Shown here: in pieces, positions 1-6,995 of the stretch | How the letters are laid out: each line of letters begins with the position of its first letter | Position numbering within the stretch: the first letter of the stretch is position 1 | Source of the DNA: Candidatus Hydrogenedentota bacterium | GTDB taxonomy: Bacteria; Hydrogenedentota; Hydrogenedentia; Hydrogenedentales; SCBR16-9 | Length of the DNA stretch: 14,417 bases | Reading direction: 5' to 3' | NCBI GenBank assembly: GCA_007116095.1 | Contig: SKJD01000074.1 | Coordinates: 1-14,417 of the forward strand | Notes under the pieces: model-generated | What the model was told of the DNA's origin: nothing | Seen by the model: only the letters and a program-made list of their open reading frames with translations | The model's database searches: none | Program-made: the position numbers and the translations under genes

Positions 1-1204
1 GATGGGCATCCTGGGAGGCCATGGCGGTCACCCGGGGGTAGTAGGCGGCCTGGCGCTGACCGACCAGGGCTTCGCTGCGTTTGCGACCGTATTGCTCCAG
101 CAAAATGTCCGGACGGTAATCAAGTGCGTAGGCAATCCCCGTCTCCACGTCAGGCAATTGCATGTCCATTTCATGCTCCGGCTCCAGGCGCAGCAGTTGC
201 ACCGCTTCCGGCAGATGCCCCGATTCCATCCCCATCAGGGCCGCAAGGCTGATCCGCGCCTGTTCCAGGGTGCGTTCGGCGCGCAACCGTTCGGATTTGG
301 CGGCCCGCAGTTGCACCTCGAAGTTCAGCACATCACTGAGGGAACCGGTGCCCACCTGACGACGAATTTCCGCCTCGCGTAGCAGGCGCTCGTTATACGC
401 CTGGTCCGCCTCTGCAATGTCAATGTTGGCCTGGGCGAGCTGGGCGTCATAATAGGTCTGAGCAAGCGCATCCAGGAGTAACCGCTGCGTCTCCGCCAGG
501 GCCGCATCATGCTCAAGAACGCCATACTCTGCACTCAGACGGTTGAATTTGCGGGCGAAGCCGTCAAAGAGGACATAACTGACCATCAGGCTCGTGCTGT
601 AGCTGTCCATGGAGCTGCGTACCTGCGAGCGGGACGCCATCCCTTGCAGCGCATTTTGCACCAATCCGGGCAGAAAAGGGCTACGCAACTCTCCACCGCT
701 GGTGATAAAGGAGTTGAATGTGGAGCGCAGGTAGTTGTTGATAGGCGAGCGCAAGGCATTGCCCCGGGCGGCGTCCACCGTGCTGTCGGCCAGGCGGATA
801 TGGGCCGCAGAATAGGTGACATCGACGCTGGGCAAATACCGGGCCTGGGCTTGGCGCACCCGTTCGCGGGCCTGATCCACACGAGAAATCGCAATTCCGA
901 TGCCCGGATTATCCTCCAGGGCAATCGCCTGGGCTGTTTCCAGATCGAGCAGCTCGGGAAGGTAATGCGTATCGGCGACCGGAGCAATCGCCATGTCCAC
1001 GTTATCCCCCTGCGTCGCTGATTCAGACTGAACAGGCATCGCATCCTGGGATGCTTCTCCAAGGACAATCACTTCGGCCACTTCGGGTTCAAGCGTATGG
1101 GCGCCAGGCCAGGGCAACACAGCCGCCAGTAATGACACCGTCAATACAGCATGAGAACGGCACTGCCATGCAAGGCAGCGCCGCAAATAGGTACGCAAAG
1201 ACAT
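1..1204 (-). CDS. TolC-family outer membrane efflux protein (3' end outside window)
   Basis: Outer-membrane channel component of a type I secretion or RND-type efflux system. The frame is open from an ATG at 1204-1202 to the window edge, giving 401 residues without a stop. Seen: a basic N-terminus and hydrophobic core (residues about 18-37) fitting a signal peptide; a low-complexity linker to about residue 80; then the first OEP repeat, with ALEDNPGI (95-102) and QAQARYLPSVDVTYS (118-132), followed by long amphipathic helices rich in Ala, Glu, Gln and Arg (225-325). QVGTGSLSDVLNFEVQL (283-299) and YRPDILLEQ (363-371) are typical TolC-family signatures, the latter opening the second repeat. 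Roughly 100 residues are probably missing at the C-terminus. About 65 residues (139-203) separate the first beta strand from the SYVLFDGF strand, longer than usual. An AAGGAA stretch lies about 14 bases upstream of the ATG, a distant ribosome binding site. Inner-membrane and adaptor partners are not in the window. Confidence 0.93.
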   Translation of the reverse strand, partial: MSLRTYLRRCLAWQCRSHAVLTVSLLAAVLPWPGAHTLEPEVAEVIVLGEASQDAMPVQSESATQGDNVDMAIAPVADTHYLPELLDLETAQAIALEDNPGIGIAISRVDQARERVRQAQARYLPSVDVTYSAAHIRLADSTVDAARGNALRSPINNYLRSTFNSFITSGGELRSPFLPGLVQNALQGMASRSQVRSSMDSYSTSLMVSYVLFDGFARKFNRLSAEYGVLEHDAALAETQRLLLDALAQTYYDAQLAQANIDIAEADQAYNERLLREAEIRRQVGTGSLSDVLNFEVQLRAAKSERLRAERTLEQARISLAALMGMESGHLPEAVQLLRLEPEHEMDMQLPDVETGIAYALDYRPDILLEQYGRKRSEALVGQRQAAYYPRVTAMASQDAH

Positions 1205-1540
1205 AAGCAAGGGAAAAATTCCTTTTTGCGTTGGGAATAAGTTAATGCCAACTGAGACCAGGCAAAGACAAAAAGTGTGTCGCCCCACCCCTTCTACCGC
1301 AATCCGACGCGCAAATCGGATGCGAAGGCGCTGAATTTACAGGTCCCGGATTCAGTACAGAATTAAGCGGCATTATAGAAATTGAACCGGCAAAGAATCT
1401 ACCCTGTCCCAAGCAACGCCGCCACCTTCGTCATTCGTGCGCAGGCAGGAATCCAGTACGTTGAATCAACATATGTTGCTGCATCGCGCCTTTGCGTTAA
1501 AATTGGCCCATTTTTCTTGCTGCGACCCATTCAGGGTCGA
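1205..1540. other. Gene-free upstream region of the TolC-family gene
   Basis: I see no credible coding sequence here. The stretch should contain the promoter of the minus-strand TolC-family gene, but I could not pick out a well-spaced pair of promoter boxes. It contains the inverted repeat at 1298-1324 and a perfect 12-base palindrome, CAACATATGTTG, at 1467-1478. The plus-strand frame opening at 1437 reads into the hairpin-rich repeat and has no protein-like features. Confidence 0.5.
1298..1324. repeat. Imperfect inverted repeat upstream of the TolC-family gene
   Basis: The arms ATCCGA (1302-1307) and TCGGAT (1316-1321) pair perfectly and extend with CGC/GCG after a single bulged A at 1301, giving about 9 base pairs. 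It lies about 95 bases upstream of the minus-strand start at 1204, where a promoter or leader is expected. It could be an operator or an mRNA leader hairpin; I have no evidence to choose. Confidence 0.4.
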
Positions 1541-1640
1541 CCGTAGTTGGGGGCGGGCCTGTACCCGGGGTGGCGGCCTTTGGGCGTTCCGCCCCACAGG
1601 CCTTACCCCGCGCTACAAGCTGTGACCGCTCCGCGGTCGG
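1541..1640. repeat. GC-rich nested-hairpin segment, probable dispersed repeat
   Basis: A very GC-rich block set between less GC-rich flanks. It contains a compound hairpin at 1575-1602 (outer arms GGCCT/AGGCC, inner arms GGGCG/CGCCC with a TTC loop). A second perfect hairpin at 1624-1638 has arms GACCGC/GCGGTC and loop TCC. Short GC-rich hairpin blocks like this often occur as dispersed non-coding repeats in planctomycete-like and other environmental genomes, and automated annotation tends to call spurious Arg/Pro/Gly-rich ORFs in them. Both strands here show exactly that kind of reading frame. The hairpins are seen; that this is a multi-copy element is inference. Confidence 0.5.
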
Positions 1641-1691
1641 TGGGGATACATGTCCTTGGTTTGTAATGCTGAAATTGGGTTCAGTTTGAAA

Positions 1692-1820
1692 GCCCCGCTG
1701 GAGGGGACAAACAACAAAATCAAGACGATGAAACGACAGGCATACGGCTACCGGGACATCGAATTCTTCAAGCTTAGAATAATGGCCCTTCACGAGACCA
1801 AGTACGCTTTAGTCGCATGA
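1692..1820 (+). pseudogene. C-terminal remnant of an ISL3-like transposase
   Basis: The frame at 1692-1820 encodes only the last 42 residues of a transposase plus a stop codon. Recognisable pieces are LEGTNNKIKTMKRQAYGYRD (residues 3-22 of the remnant) followed by FFKLRIMALHETKYALVA. This matches the conserved C-terminal end of ISL3-group (IS204/IS1001/IS1096/IS1165) transposases, where the Glu of the EG-x-N-N-K-I-K motif is the last catalytic acidic residue of the DDE domain. Full-length members run to roughly 400 residues, so about 90% is missing, including the zinc-ribbon and the other two catalytic acids. The frame stays open back to an ATG at 1650, but those codons do not look like transposase. 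The gene is broken by deletion; I did not find terminal inverted repeats. Confidence 0.75.
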
Positions 1821-2206
1821 ACCAAAAAAATCACAGATTTTTCAGCAATAGGCTATATCCGCCCAACAAAGTGGGGATAATAACCAAAATACTGACTTGG
1901 CGTATTGTTTTGGTGGTAATTTTAGAACTACCCCCGAAGACTCTGTCTCCAAATACACGAATTACATATAGATATTATTTTTTGTATATATCTTAAATAA
2001 TGCAAAGTGTTTTGTGGCATTTTCGTTCAAGTATTTAACAGGTTCCATTCTATGAATTCAAAATAGCCTGTGGTACCATTTAAAGTAACGTTGTAGCCCT
2101 AACCCAGCCATATGCCGTTGGGGGACAACATCATATTATGCGCCTTCTGAGAGTCTCGAATGGCGTTGTTTTCATGGTTGTACCAATGCAACATAGGAGT
2201 TATGAC
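1821..2206. other. AT-rich gene-free leader before the pseudopilin gene
   Basis: I see no credible coding sequence in this stretch. It is clearly more AT-rich than its surroundings, especially 1960-2050, and probably holds the promoter of the pseudopilin gene. An imperfect inverted repeat (TATCC/GGATA arms plus two C-G pairs beyond a bulge) lies at 1856-1879, about 36 bases after the transposase stop, and might be a relic of the insertion-sequence end. AGATAT and ATATCT arms flank a T-rich loop near 1970-1995. I could not find a convincing pair of promoter boxes. Confidence 0.45.
2195..2199 (+). promoter_or_regulatory. Ribosome binding site deciding the pseudopilin start
   Basis: AGGAG lies 7 bases before the ATG at 2207. 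No comparable site precedes the upstream in-frame ATGs at 2138 and 2186, which supports the shorter protein with an 8-residue prepilin leader. Confidence 0.7.
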
Positions 2207-3292
2207 ATGCACTCAAAGAAGAGAATGGGTTTCACACTCATCGAACTGCTGGTGGTGATCGCCATCATCGGCATCCTGGCGGCCATCCTGCTGCCGGCCC
2301 TGGCCCGGGCACGGGAAGCCGCCCGCCGCGCCTCTTGCGCGAACAACCTCAAGCAGTGGGGTCTGATCATGCAGATGTATTCCAACGAAAACCGGGGCGC
2401 CTTCCCGCCGGGGGTGACGTCGGTCCCTGTCAGCCAGGCCGGCTGGGTTTTCGGCTGGATGCAGGGTATAGCCGGGGATAAACTCTATCCCGACTACTGG
2501 AACGATCCCAGCATCGCCATCTGCCCGTCAGATTCCCGTGCGGATTACAACCCCTTGGACGCCGAAAGCGGCGGTTTCGGCGTGGAAGATGACTATACGG
2601 CACAAATCCAGCGTTTGGGCCGACTGGCAACAGAGACCGGTAACCGCCTCTGCATGAACGCCTATCTGTCAATGCCAGTTTCTTATCTCTACATCGGCTA
2701 TGCCGTCCAGACCATGTCGCAAATGCTTGATGTCATCCACATCAAGGGCGGCGTCGCCGGGTATCCCCAAAGCTGGCACCCGGTGCAGTATCAGCCTTAT
2801 GGCACTGGAGCCCTGGTCAATGCCGGCTGCACGGAGTTTGGTGTGGCCGAGTATAACCGCTTCAACGTCCAGGATCTCCCGGCGGACATCGTCGCTAACC
2901 ACAGCCCCCGACGTTGGGATTGGACGGACGACAACTTTCGGCCCCTGCCCACCACCTATCCACGCATGAAGGACGGGATCGAGCGCTTCTTCATCACCGA
3001 CATCAACAACCCCGGCGCCGCTGCCGGCGCAGCCAGTGAATTGGTGGTGATGTTTGACGCCTGGGCCGACGGCCTGACTGCGGCCGGTGACGGTTGGGGC
3101 GGCATGCCGGTTCCGCCGAACGCCACAAGCTTCTACAACCACGTACCGGGCGGCTCCAACGTCCTGTATATGGATGGCCATGTGGAATTCGTGCGCTACC
3201 AGGAGAAGATGCCGATCGAATCCCAGGGCACTCCGCCTGAACTGCGCACTCAGGTGGGTATCTGGATGTATATGGCCGGTGGTTACGGTTGA
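2207..3292 (+). CDS. DUF1559-family protein with type IV prepilin N-terminus
   Basis: Pseudopilin-like secreted protein of 361 residues. Seen: a short basic leader, MHSKKRMG, then [20 protein letters not shown]. Prepilin peptidase would cut after Gly8 and methylate Phe9, and Glu13 is the conserved +5 Glu. The hydrophobic helix (9-30) is followed by an Ala/Arg-rich stretch and [10 protein letters not shown], typical of the DUF1559 (SBP_bac_10-like) group. Near the C-terminus, His312 and Asp323-Gly324 form the H-x(n)-DG processing-associated motif, here with ten residues between His and Asp instead of the usual nine. I chose the ATG at 2207 over the in-frame ATG at 2138 because AGGAG (2195-2199) sits 7 bases upstream and the leader then has normal prepilin length. 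Such genes are greatly expanded in planctomycete-like genomes; the partner machinery and exact role are unknown. No other pilin genes are adjacent. Confidence 0.88.
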   Translation: MHSKKRMGFTLIELLVVIAIIGILAAILLPALARAREAARRASCANNLKQWGLIMQMYSNENRGAFPPGVTSVPVSQAGWVFGWMQGIAGDKLYPDYWNDPSIAICPSDSRADYNPLDAESGGFGVEDDYTAQIQRLGRLATETGNRLCMNAYLSMPVSYLYIGYAVQTMSQMLDVIHIKGGVAGYPQSWHPVQYQPYGTGALVNAGCTEFGVAEYNRFNVQDLPADIVANHSPRRWDWTDDNFRPLPTTYPRMKDGIERFFITDINNPGAAAGAASELVVMFDAWADGLTAAGDGWGGMPVPPNATSFYNHVPGGSNVLYMDGHVEFVRYQEKMPIESQGTPPELRTQVGIWMYMAGGYG

Positions 3293-3325
3293 TCCAAATA
3301 ATCATCATCGCTTAACATCTCAATA

Positions 3326-3337
3326 GTGAATATTCAC
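3326..3337. repeat. Perfect 12-base palindrome
   Basis: GTGAATATTCAC, 34 bases after the pseudopilin stop. It could be a protein binding site or chance; its position just before the first hairpin of the spacer is the only context. Confidence 0.35.
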
Positions 3338-3349
3338 TTAAGTTCTTGC

Positions 3350-3383
3350 AATCGCCGGAAAGCATGCGCGCTTTTCGGCGATT
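3350..3383 (+). terminator. Strong hairpin, probable terminator of the pseudopilin gene
   Basis: A 14-base-pair stem (3350-3363 with 3370-3383) with one G-U pair in the plus-strand RNA and a 6-base loop ATGCGC. It lies 58 bases after the stop codon at 3292. No T-run follows directly; the nearest (TTTTTTT) is about 20 bases further on, so termination may be inefficient or the structure may instead protect the mRNA 3' end. Confidence 0.55.
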
Positions 3384-3432
3384 TCACATATCAAACAAAG
3401 CACTTTTTTTACTTGTGCAAACAAGAAATTAC

Positions 3433-3463
3433 CCCGACAAGCAACTTTTCCGCGCTTGTCGGG
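3433..3463. repeat. Second hairpin of the spacer
   Basis: Perfect 10-base-pair inverted repeat CCCGACAAGC (3433-3442) / GCTTGTCGGG (3454-3463), loop of 11 bases. It is 49 bases after the first hairpin, with a different sequence and no adjacent T-run. It could be a back-up terminator, an RNA structure or an operator. Confidence 0.5.
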
Positions 3464-3525
3464 ATGGTATATACACTTTCCTGTGAAGCCATTTTGGTCG
3501 GTGGCAAGCAGGGATATCCTCGCTG

Positions 3526-3557
3526 GCCGATTGACAAGTTATACACTGTCAATCGGC
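3526..3557. repeat. Third hairpin of the spacer, upstream of the glycosidase gene
   Basis: Perfect 11-base-pair inverted repeat GCCGATTGACA (3526-3536) / TGTCAATCGGC (3547-3557), loop of 10 bases, extendable by two pairs if a G-U is allowed. It is followed by TATTATTTT, so it could terminate plus-strand transcription. It also lies about 105 bases before the glycosidase start and could be a dyad operator for that gene. Which of these is right cannot be decided from sequence alone. Confidence 0.5.
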
Positions 3558-3644
3558 TATTATTTTGCATGGCTCTGGTTTATGCGCTATGGTAGGCAGG
3601 TGTCTATCCGCTTATCAGTTAAAGCGTTGACCACGGCAAATCCT

Positions 3645-3653
3645 GGAGGGAGG
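3645..3653 (+). promoter_or_regulatory. Strong ribosome binding site of the glycosidase gene
   Basis: GGAGGGAGG lies 8 bases before the ATG at 3662. A competing ATG at 3655 is out of frame and closed early, so 3662 is the start. Confidence 0.75.
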
Positions 3654-3661
3654 AATGCTTT

Positions 3662-5428
3662 ATGCTTGCATTGATGCTGGGGCTATTGTGTTTGGGCGCC
3701 GACGCCAATCTACTGGAGAACACTACCTGGGCGGAGGATTTCGCAGGCTGGAATCGGGCAGGCGCTCCCCTGGAGGTTATCCGGGAAACAGATGAAGATG
3801 GGGTGTATCTGGTGCTGCGCACGCCCATGGATGTGGAACCCTCCTGGCGCCATGTCTCCCAATCGCTTCCCAGCAGCCCCGGTGAACGCTTTGAGTTTCA
3901 GGTTGAGGCCCGAGGCATCGACTATAAAGAAGGTCGGGGCCCTTTGGCGAGTGTCCAGTTTTTTAACGACGAAAATCAGCGCGTCGGCTATAGCGACGCT
4001 TATGGCTTCGTGCCGACCATGGAATGGCGAAGCCTGACCGCACGGGGGGAAGCGCCGGAAGGAGCCACCCAGGTGCGTGCCGCCATGATGCTGCATGGCC
4101 GGGGCGAAGTGCAGTTCCGCAGCCCGGCGCTCAGACAACTTCCTGACACCGCGCCCTTGCCCGAATCGAGCGAGGTTGCAGTGCGTGTGCGAGACGAAGT
4201 CAGCGTTGACAGCCTCATCGGCTTCGGCGCTGAGGATGACGGCTGGTTCTATAACGAGCAAAATGCCCAGCATGGCGTGGATGAAGAAGGTATCGCCATC
4301 CGCGAAGGCCGCATCCGCTACATGAATCCGGACTGGATTCGCATGTTCTTCTGGTACCGAGACTGGAACCCCAGCCTGGACGGAGAGACCTACACCTGGG
4401 ACAGCGACAATATGCAGAGCCATTACCGCACCCTGGACCTGTACCAGGAACTGGGCGCCCGGGTGACCATCGCCGGGGTAGAGTGGACCTACACCGAACA
4501 GTGGAAAGACCCCGAGTCCCTGGCCCGGGCCATCGGCGACCTGCTGGAACACCTGATCGTAACGAAGGGCTACACCTGTATTCAGGACTGGACGCTGAGT
4601 AACGAACCCAACCTGTTTTTCCACAATGGCGAAGAAGGCTCCTTCGAACGCTTTATTGAAATACATATGCTGGTGGCGGAGGAAATCGAACGTCGCGGTC
4701 TCGATGTCAATATTGTCGGTAGCGACGACGGCGACGGGTTGGACTGGTTCCAGGCCTGTGTCCACCATGAAAACTACCACGCGCTGACGGGACTCTATGC
4801 CTCCCACACCTACTTCAATCCGCCTGACCTGCCCTTCGTCCGGGACTTCTTCGAGGACCGCCTGGCGCTGCTACGGGCGCATCCGCCGGAACGCCCCTTT
4901 GTGATGGCGGAATTCGGTTTTACGGATGATCGCACAGCGCACCCCAGCACCAATCCGCTCATGGAAGAATATCCCTATGCCCTGCTGACAATGTCAGCGT
5001 ATATGGATGGGCTCAATGCCGGCGTCGCCGGATTCAGCATCTGGTGCATGCAGGAAGTCTATTATCCCGGGGCATCCGCTCCCATGAACTTTGGGCTGTG
5101 GCATTTCGCGGACCGGAACTGGGAAATCCGGCCGGTCTTCCATGCGGTAAGCACCCTGGCGCGCCTGACCAGCGCCGGAGACACCGCCTATCGGACCGAA
5201 TCTTCGGCGCCGGAGCATTTCAAGGCCGCCGCCACGGACGATGTGCTGTTCTGGGTCAACCTGAGCGATCAACCGCTGGAAGTGGCGCTGGAGGGCTTTT
5301 CGGGAACCCAATTACGTGTCATGACGGCGAAGGACATGGACAGCGACCGGGAAACAGGCCAGATAAGTACCCTGGAAGACCCCACACGATTCCAGGTCCC
5401 CGCGCAGAGTTTCGGCTACCTGCGCTAA
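3662..5428 (+). CDS. Secreted clan GH-A glycoside hydrolase with N-terminal jelly-roll domain
   Basis: A 588-residue exported glycosidase. Seen: a short hydrophobic signal peptide (residues 1 to about 15, without a basic n-region); a beta-rich domain (about 16-165) resembling CBM4/9-type carbohydrate-binding jelly rolls; a linker; then a TIM-barrel-like catalytic region (about 175-500) opening with IGFGAEDDGW. Clan GH-A residues are plausible: Glu315 in TLSNEPNLFF as acid/base, and Glu417 in FVMAEFGF as nucleophile, about 100 residues apart and preceded by strand-like hydrophobics. The last 85 residues (about 500-588) look like a small beta-sandwich, as in GH30 and GH39 enzymes. It probably cuts beta-linked polysaccharide outside the cytoplasm; substrate and exact family (GH5, GH30, GH39 or an unclassified group) cannot be told by eye. 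An in-frame stop at 3620 with no alternative start codon supports the ATG at 3662. It appears to be transcribed alone. Confidence 0.8.
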   Translation: MLALMLGLLCLGADANLLENTTWAEDFAGWNRAGAPLEVIRETDEDGVYLVLRTPMDVEPSWRHVSQSLPSSPGERFEFQVEARGIDYKEGRGPLASVQFFNDENQRVGYSDAYGFVPTMEWRSLTARGEAPEGATQVRAAMMLHGRGEVQFRSPALRQLPDTAPLPESSEVAVRVRDEVSVDSLIGFGAEDDGWFYNEQNAQHGVDEEGIAIREGRIRYMNPDWIRMFFWYRDWNPSLDGETYTWDSDNMQSHYRTLDLYQELGARVTIAGVEWTYTEQWKDPESLARAIGDLLEHLIVTKGYTCIQDWTLSNEPNLFFHNGEEGSFERFIEIHMLVAEEIERRGLDVNIVGSDDGDGLDWFQACVHHENYHALTGLYASHTYFNPPDLPFVRDFFEDRLALLRAHPPERPFVMAEFGFTDDRTAHPSTNPLMEEYPYALLTMSAYMDGLNAGVAGFSIWCMQEVYYPGASAPMNFGLWHFADRNWEIRPVFHAVSTLARLTSAGDTAYRTESSAPEHFKAAATDDVLFWVNLSDQPLEVALEGFSGTQLRVMTAKDMDSDRETGQISTLEDPTRFQVPAQSFGYLR

Positions 5429-5535
5429 GAAAAAAGGCATCAGTCAGGCAAGGCATAGGACGGCTTTGCTGTGTTACACTATAGCCCAATTTCAACGACA
5501 GAACGCAGGCATCCCTCGCCCGGGCGCTGTGCAAT

Positions 5536-5549
5536 GGCATTATCATGCC
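5536..5549. repeat. Short hairpin upstream of radC
   Basis: GGCAT/ATGCC arms with a TATC loop, 57 bases before the radC start, in the presumed 5' leader of the operon. It is short enough to be chance; no riboswitch class is recognisable. Confidence 0.25.
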
Positions 5550-5605
5550 CTACTTACAGCCACTTGGGAGTTGGAGGTGCGCTGTGATAAAGGACGTTTT
5601 GTCTG

Positions 5606-6310
5606 ATGGAAAGTATGGAACCCTCTCCCCTGACCCGCGCCGTGCGCGAAATACCTGCGGAGGATCGCCCCCGGGAACGCCTGTACCGGCTGGGTCCGGA
5701 GGCCTTGCGAGACGCTGAATTGGTAGCTGTGCTGTTCCGTACGGGTACGCGGGAAACCGGCGCGATCGCCCTGGCGGAAGACCTCCTGAGTCACTTCAAC
5801 GGGCTACGGAATTTGGCCCGTGCTTCCCTGGAAGAGATTCAGCAGGTCAAGGGCGTGGGACAGGTCAAGGCCATTGAGTTAAAAGCGGCCCTGGAGCTGG
5901 GCAAACGCCTGGCGACCTTCAACCACCTGAACAAGGTGAAGATACAGAGCGCACAGGACGTGGTCGATTTCTTGATGGTGGAGTTCAAGGAATACGAAAC
6001 CGAACATTTCAAGACCCTGTTGCTGAACACCAAAAATGAGATACGCCGGGTTGTGAATGTATCGCATGGCAGCGTCGACGGCACCCTGGCGATGCCCCGG
6101 GATGTTTACCGGCAAGCGGTGCGGGAAGGCGCCAGCGCCATTATCGTGGCGCATAACCATCCCAGCGGCGACCCGGAGCCCAGTCATGCGGATATCCGCC
6201 TGACCAAACGCCTGGTAGAGGCCGGGGAGCTACTCAACATTCCATTGCTGGACCATGTTGTCTTTGGCGATGGTCGGCATGTCAGTTTGAAGGAAAGGCA
6301 GTTAATGTGA
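5606..6310 (+). CDS. radC: RadC-family JAB-domain protein
   Basis: RadC (YicR-type) protein, 234 residues, normal length for the family. Seen: an N-terminal region with a helix-hairpin-helix (about 74-102, containing VKGVGQVKA) that in the family suggests DNA binding; then a JAB/MPN metalloprotease-like domain with the metal-binding motif His183-x-His185-x10-Asp196 and Ser187, in AHNHPSGDPEPSHAD. Despite its name the family's role in recombination repair is not firmly established, and its biochemical activity remains uncertain. The start at 5606 has AAAGGA (5589-5594) upstream; an in-frame ATG three codons later is an alternative. The stop overlaps the psd start by 4 bases, so it is probably co-transcribed and translationally coupled with the phospholipid genes. 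That pairing has no obvious functional logic. Confidence 0.95.
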   Translation: MESMEPSPLTRAVREIPAEDRPRERLYRLGPEALRDAELVAVLFRTGTRETGAIALAEDLLSHFNGLRNLARASLEEIQQVKGVGQVKAIELKAALELGKRLATFNHLNKVKIQSAQDVVDFLMVEFKEYETEHFKTLLLNTKNEIRRVVNVSHGSVDGTLAMPRDVYRQAVREGASAIIVAHNHPSGDPEPSHADIRLTKRLVEAGELLNIPLLDHVVFGDGRHVSLKERQLM

Positions 6311-6975
6311 AGCAGACATTCAGTGGTTGGCGGTGTGGGCTGCCCTTTTACGGACCCACATTGTTGGCGGGACTTGCGCTCCTGGTCCTATTTTTCAACA
6401 GCGCGCTAGTCTGGGCCGGACTGGCCATTACCTTACTGGGTATCGGAATGACGCTCTTTTTCCGTGACTTCCCCCGCGAGGTCCGGGCCGAGCCAAACGA
6501 GCTTGTCGCTCCGGCCGACGGGACCATCGTCGCCATTGAGGACCTGGAGGAGAGCCTACACTACGAAGGGCCCTCCCGTCGCATCTCCATTTTCTTGTCC
6601 TTGTTTGATGTGCACGTAAACCGGGCGCCCTATTCGGGCCAGGTCCGCGACATCCGCTATAAAGAAGGGCTCTTCAAGGACGCCCGAAAACCGGAGACGA
6701 CCGAGGTCAACGAGTCCAATGCCGTCTGGATGGACACGGACCGCGGCCTGATCACCGTGCGACAAATCTCCGGCGCCGTGGCGCGACGGATAGTTTGCCC
6801 CGTGGAAGTCGGCGCAACGCTGGCCAAAGGCGAAAAATTCGGTATGATCCGATTCGGTTCGCGCACCGAACTCTATCTGCCCCCCGGCACGGAAGTCAGG
6901 GTGAAACTCAAGGATAAAGTGCGCGCCGGGAGCAGCATTATCGCCGCGTTTGCCGCAGAATCTGTCCAAGACTAA
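6307..6975 (+). CDS. psd: Phosphatidylserine decarboxylase proenzyme
   Basis: Converts phosphatidylserine to phosphatidylethanolamine at the inner membrane. The 222 residues match the short PSD type (about 200-230 residues) found in many bacteria and archaea. Seen: one long or two short hydrophobic segments (about 13-52); VAPADGTI with Asp71, and LFDVHVNRAP with His103, corresponding to the Asp and His of the self-cleavage triad; and RFGSRTELYLP with Gly184-Ser185, where autocleavage gives the alpha chain with a pyruvoyl group made from Ser185. The start is the GTG at 6307, overlapping the end of radC by four bases (the ATG at 6305 is in another frame), with AGGAAAGG (6291-6298) as ribosome binding site. 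pssA, which makes its substrate, follows after 20 bases, so the pair forms a complete PE branch. Confidence 0.96.
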   Translation: MKQTFSGWRCGLPFYGPTLLAGLALLVLFFNSALVWAGLAITLLGIGMTLFFRDFPREVRAEPNELVAPADGTIVAIEDLEESLHYEGPSRRISIFLSLFDVHVNRAPYSGQVRDIRYKEGLFKDARKPETTEVNESNAVWMDTDRGLITVRQISGAVARRIVCPVEVGATLAKGEKFGMIRFGSRTELYLPPGTEVRVKLKDKVRAGSSIIAAFAAESVQD

Positions 6976-6995
6976 GACAATACCACCGAGAATTT

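Noticed and set aside
509..1021. Long plus-strand frame opposite the TolC-like gene
   Set aside because: It is the antisense shadow of a clear outer-membrane factor that is open over 401 codons.
1437..1793. Open frames on both strands across the GC-rich block
   Set aside because: They have Arg/Pro/Gly-rich composition caused by the hairpins, no ribosome binding site and no protein family resemblance.
3531..3563. A perfect TTGACA box followed by TATTAT, resembling a sigma-70 promoter before the glycosidase gene
   Set aside because: The spacer is 21 bases, outside the usual 16-18, and TTGACA is part of the left arm of the hairpin at 3526-3557.
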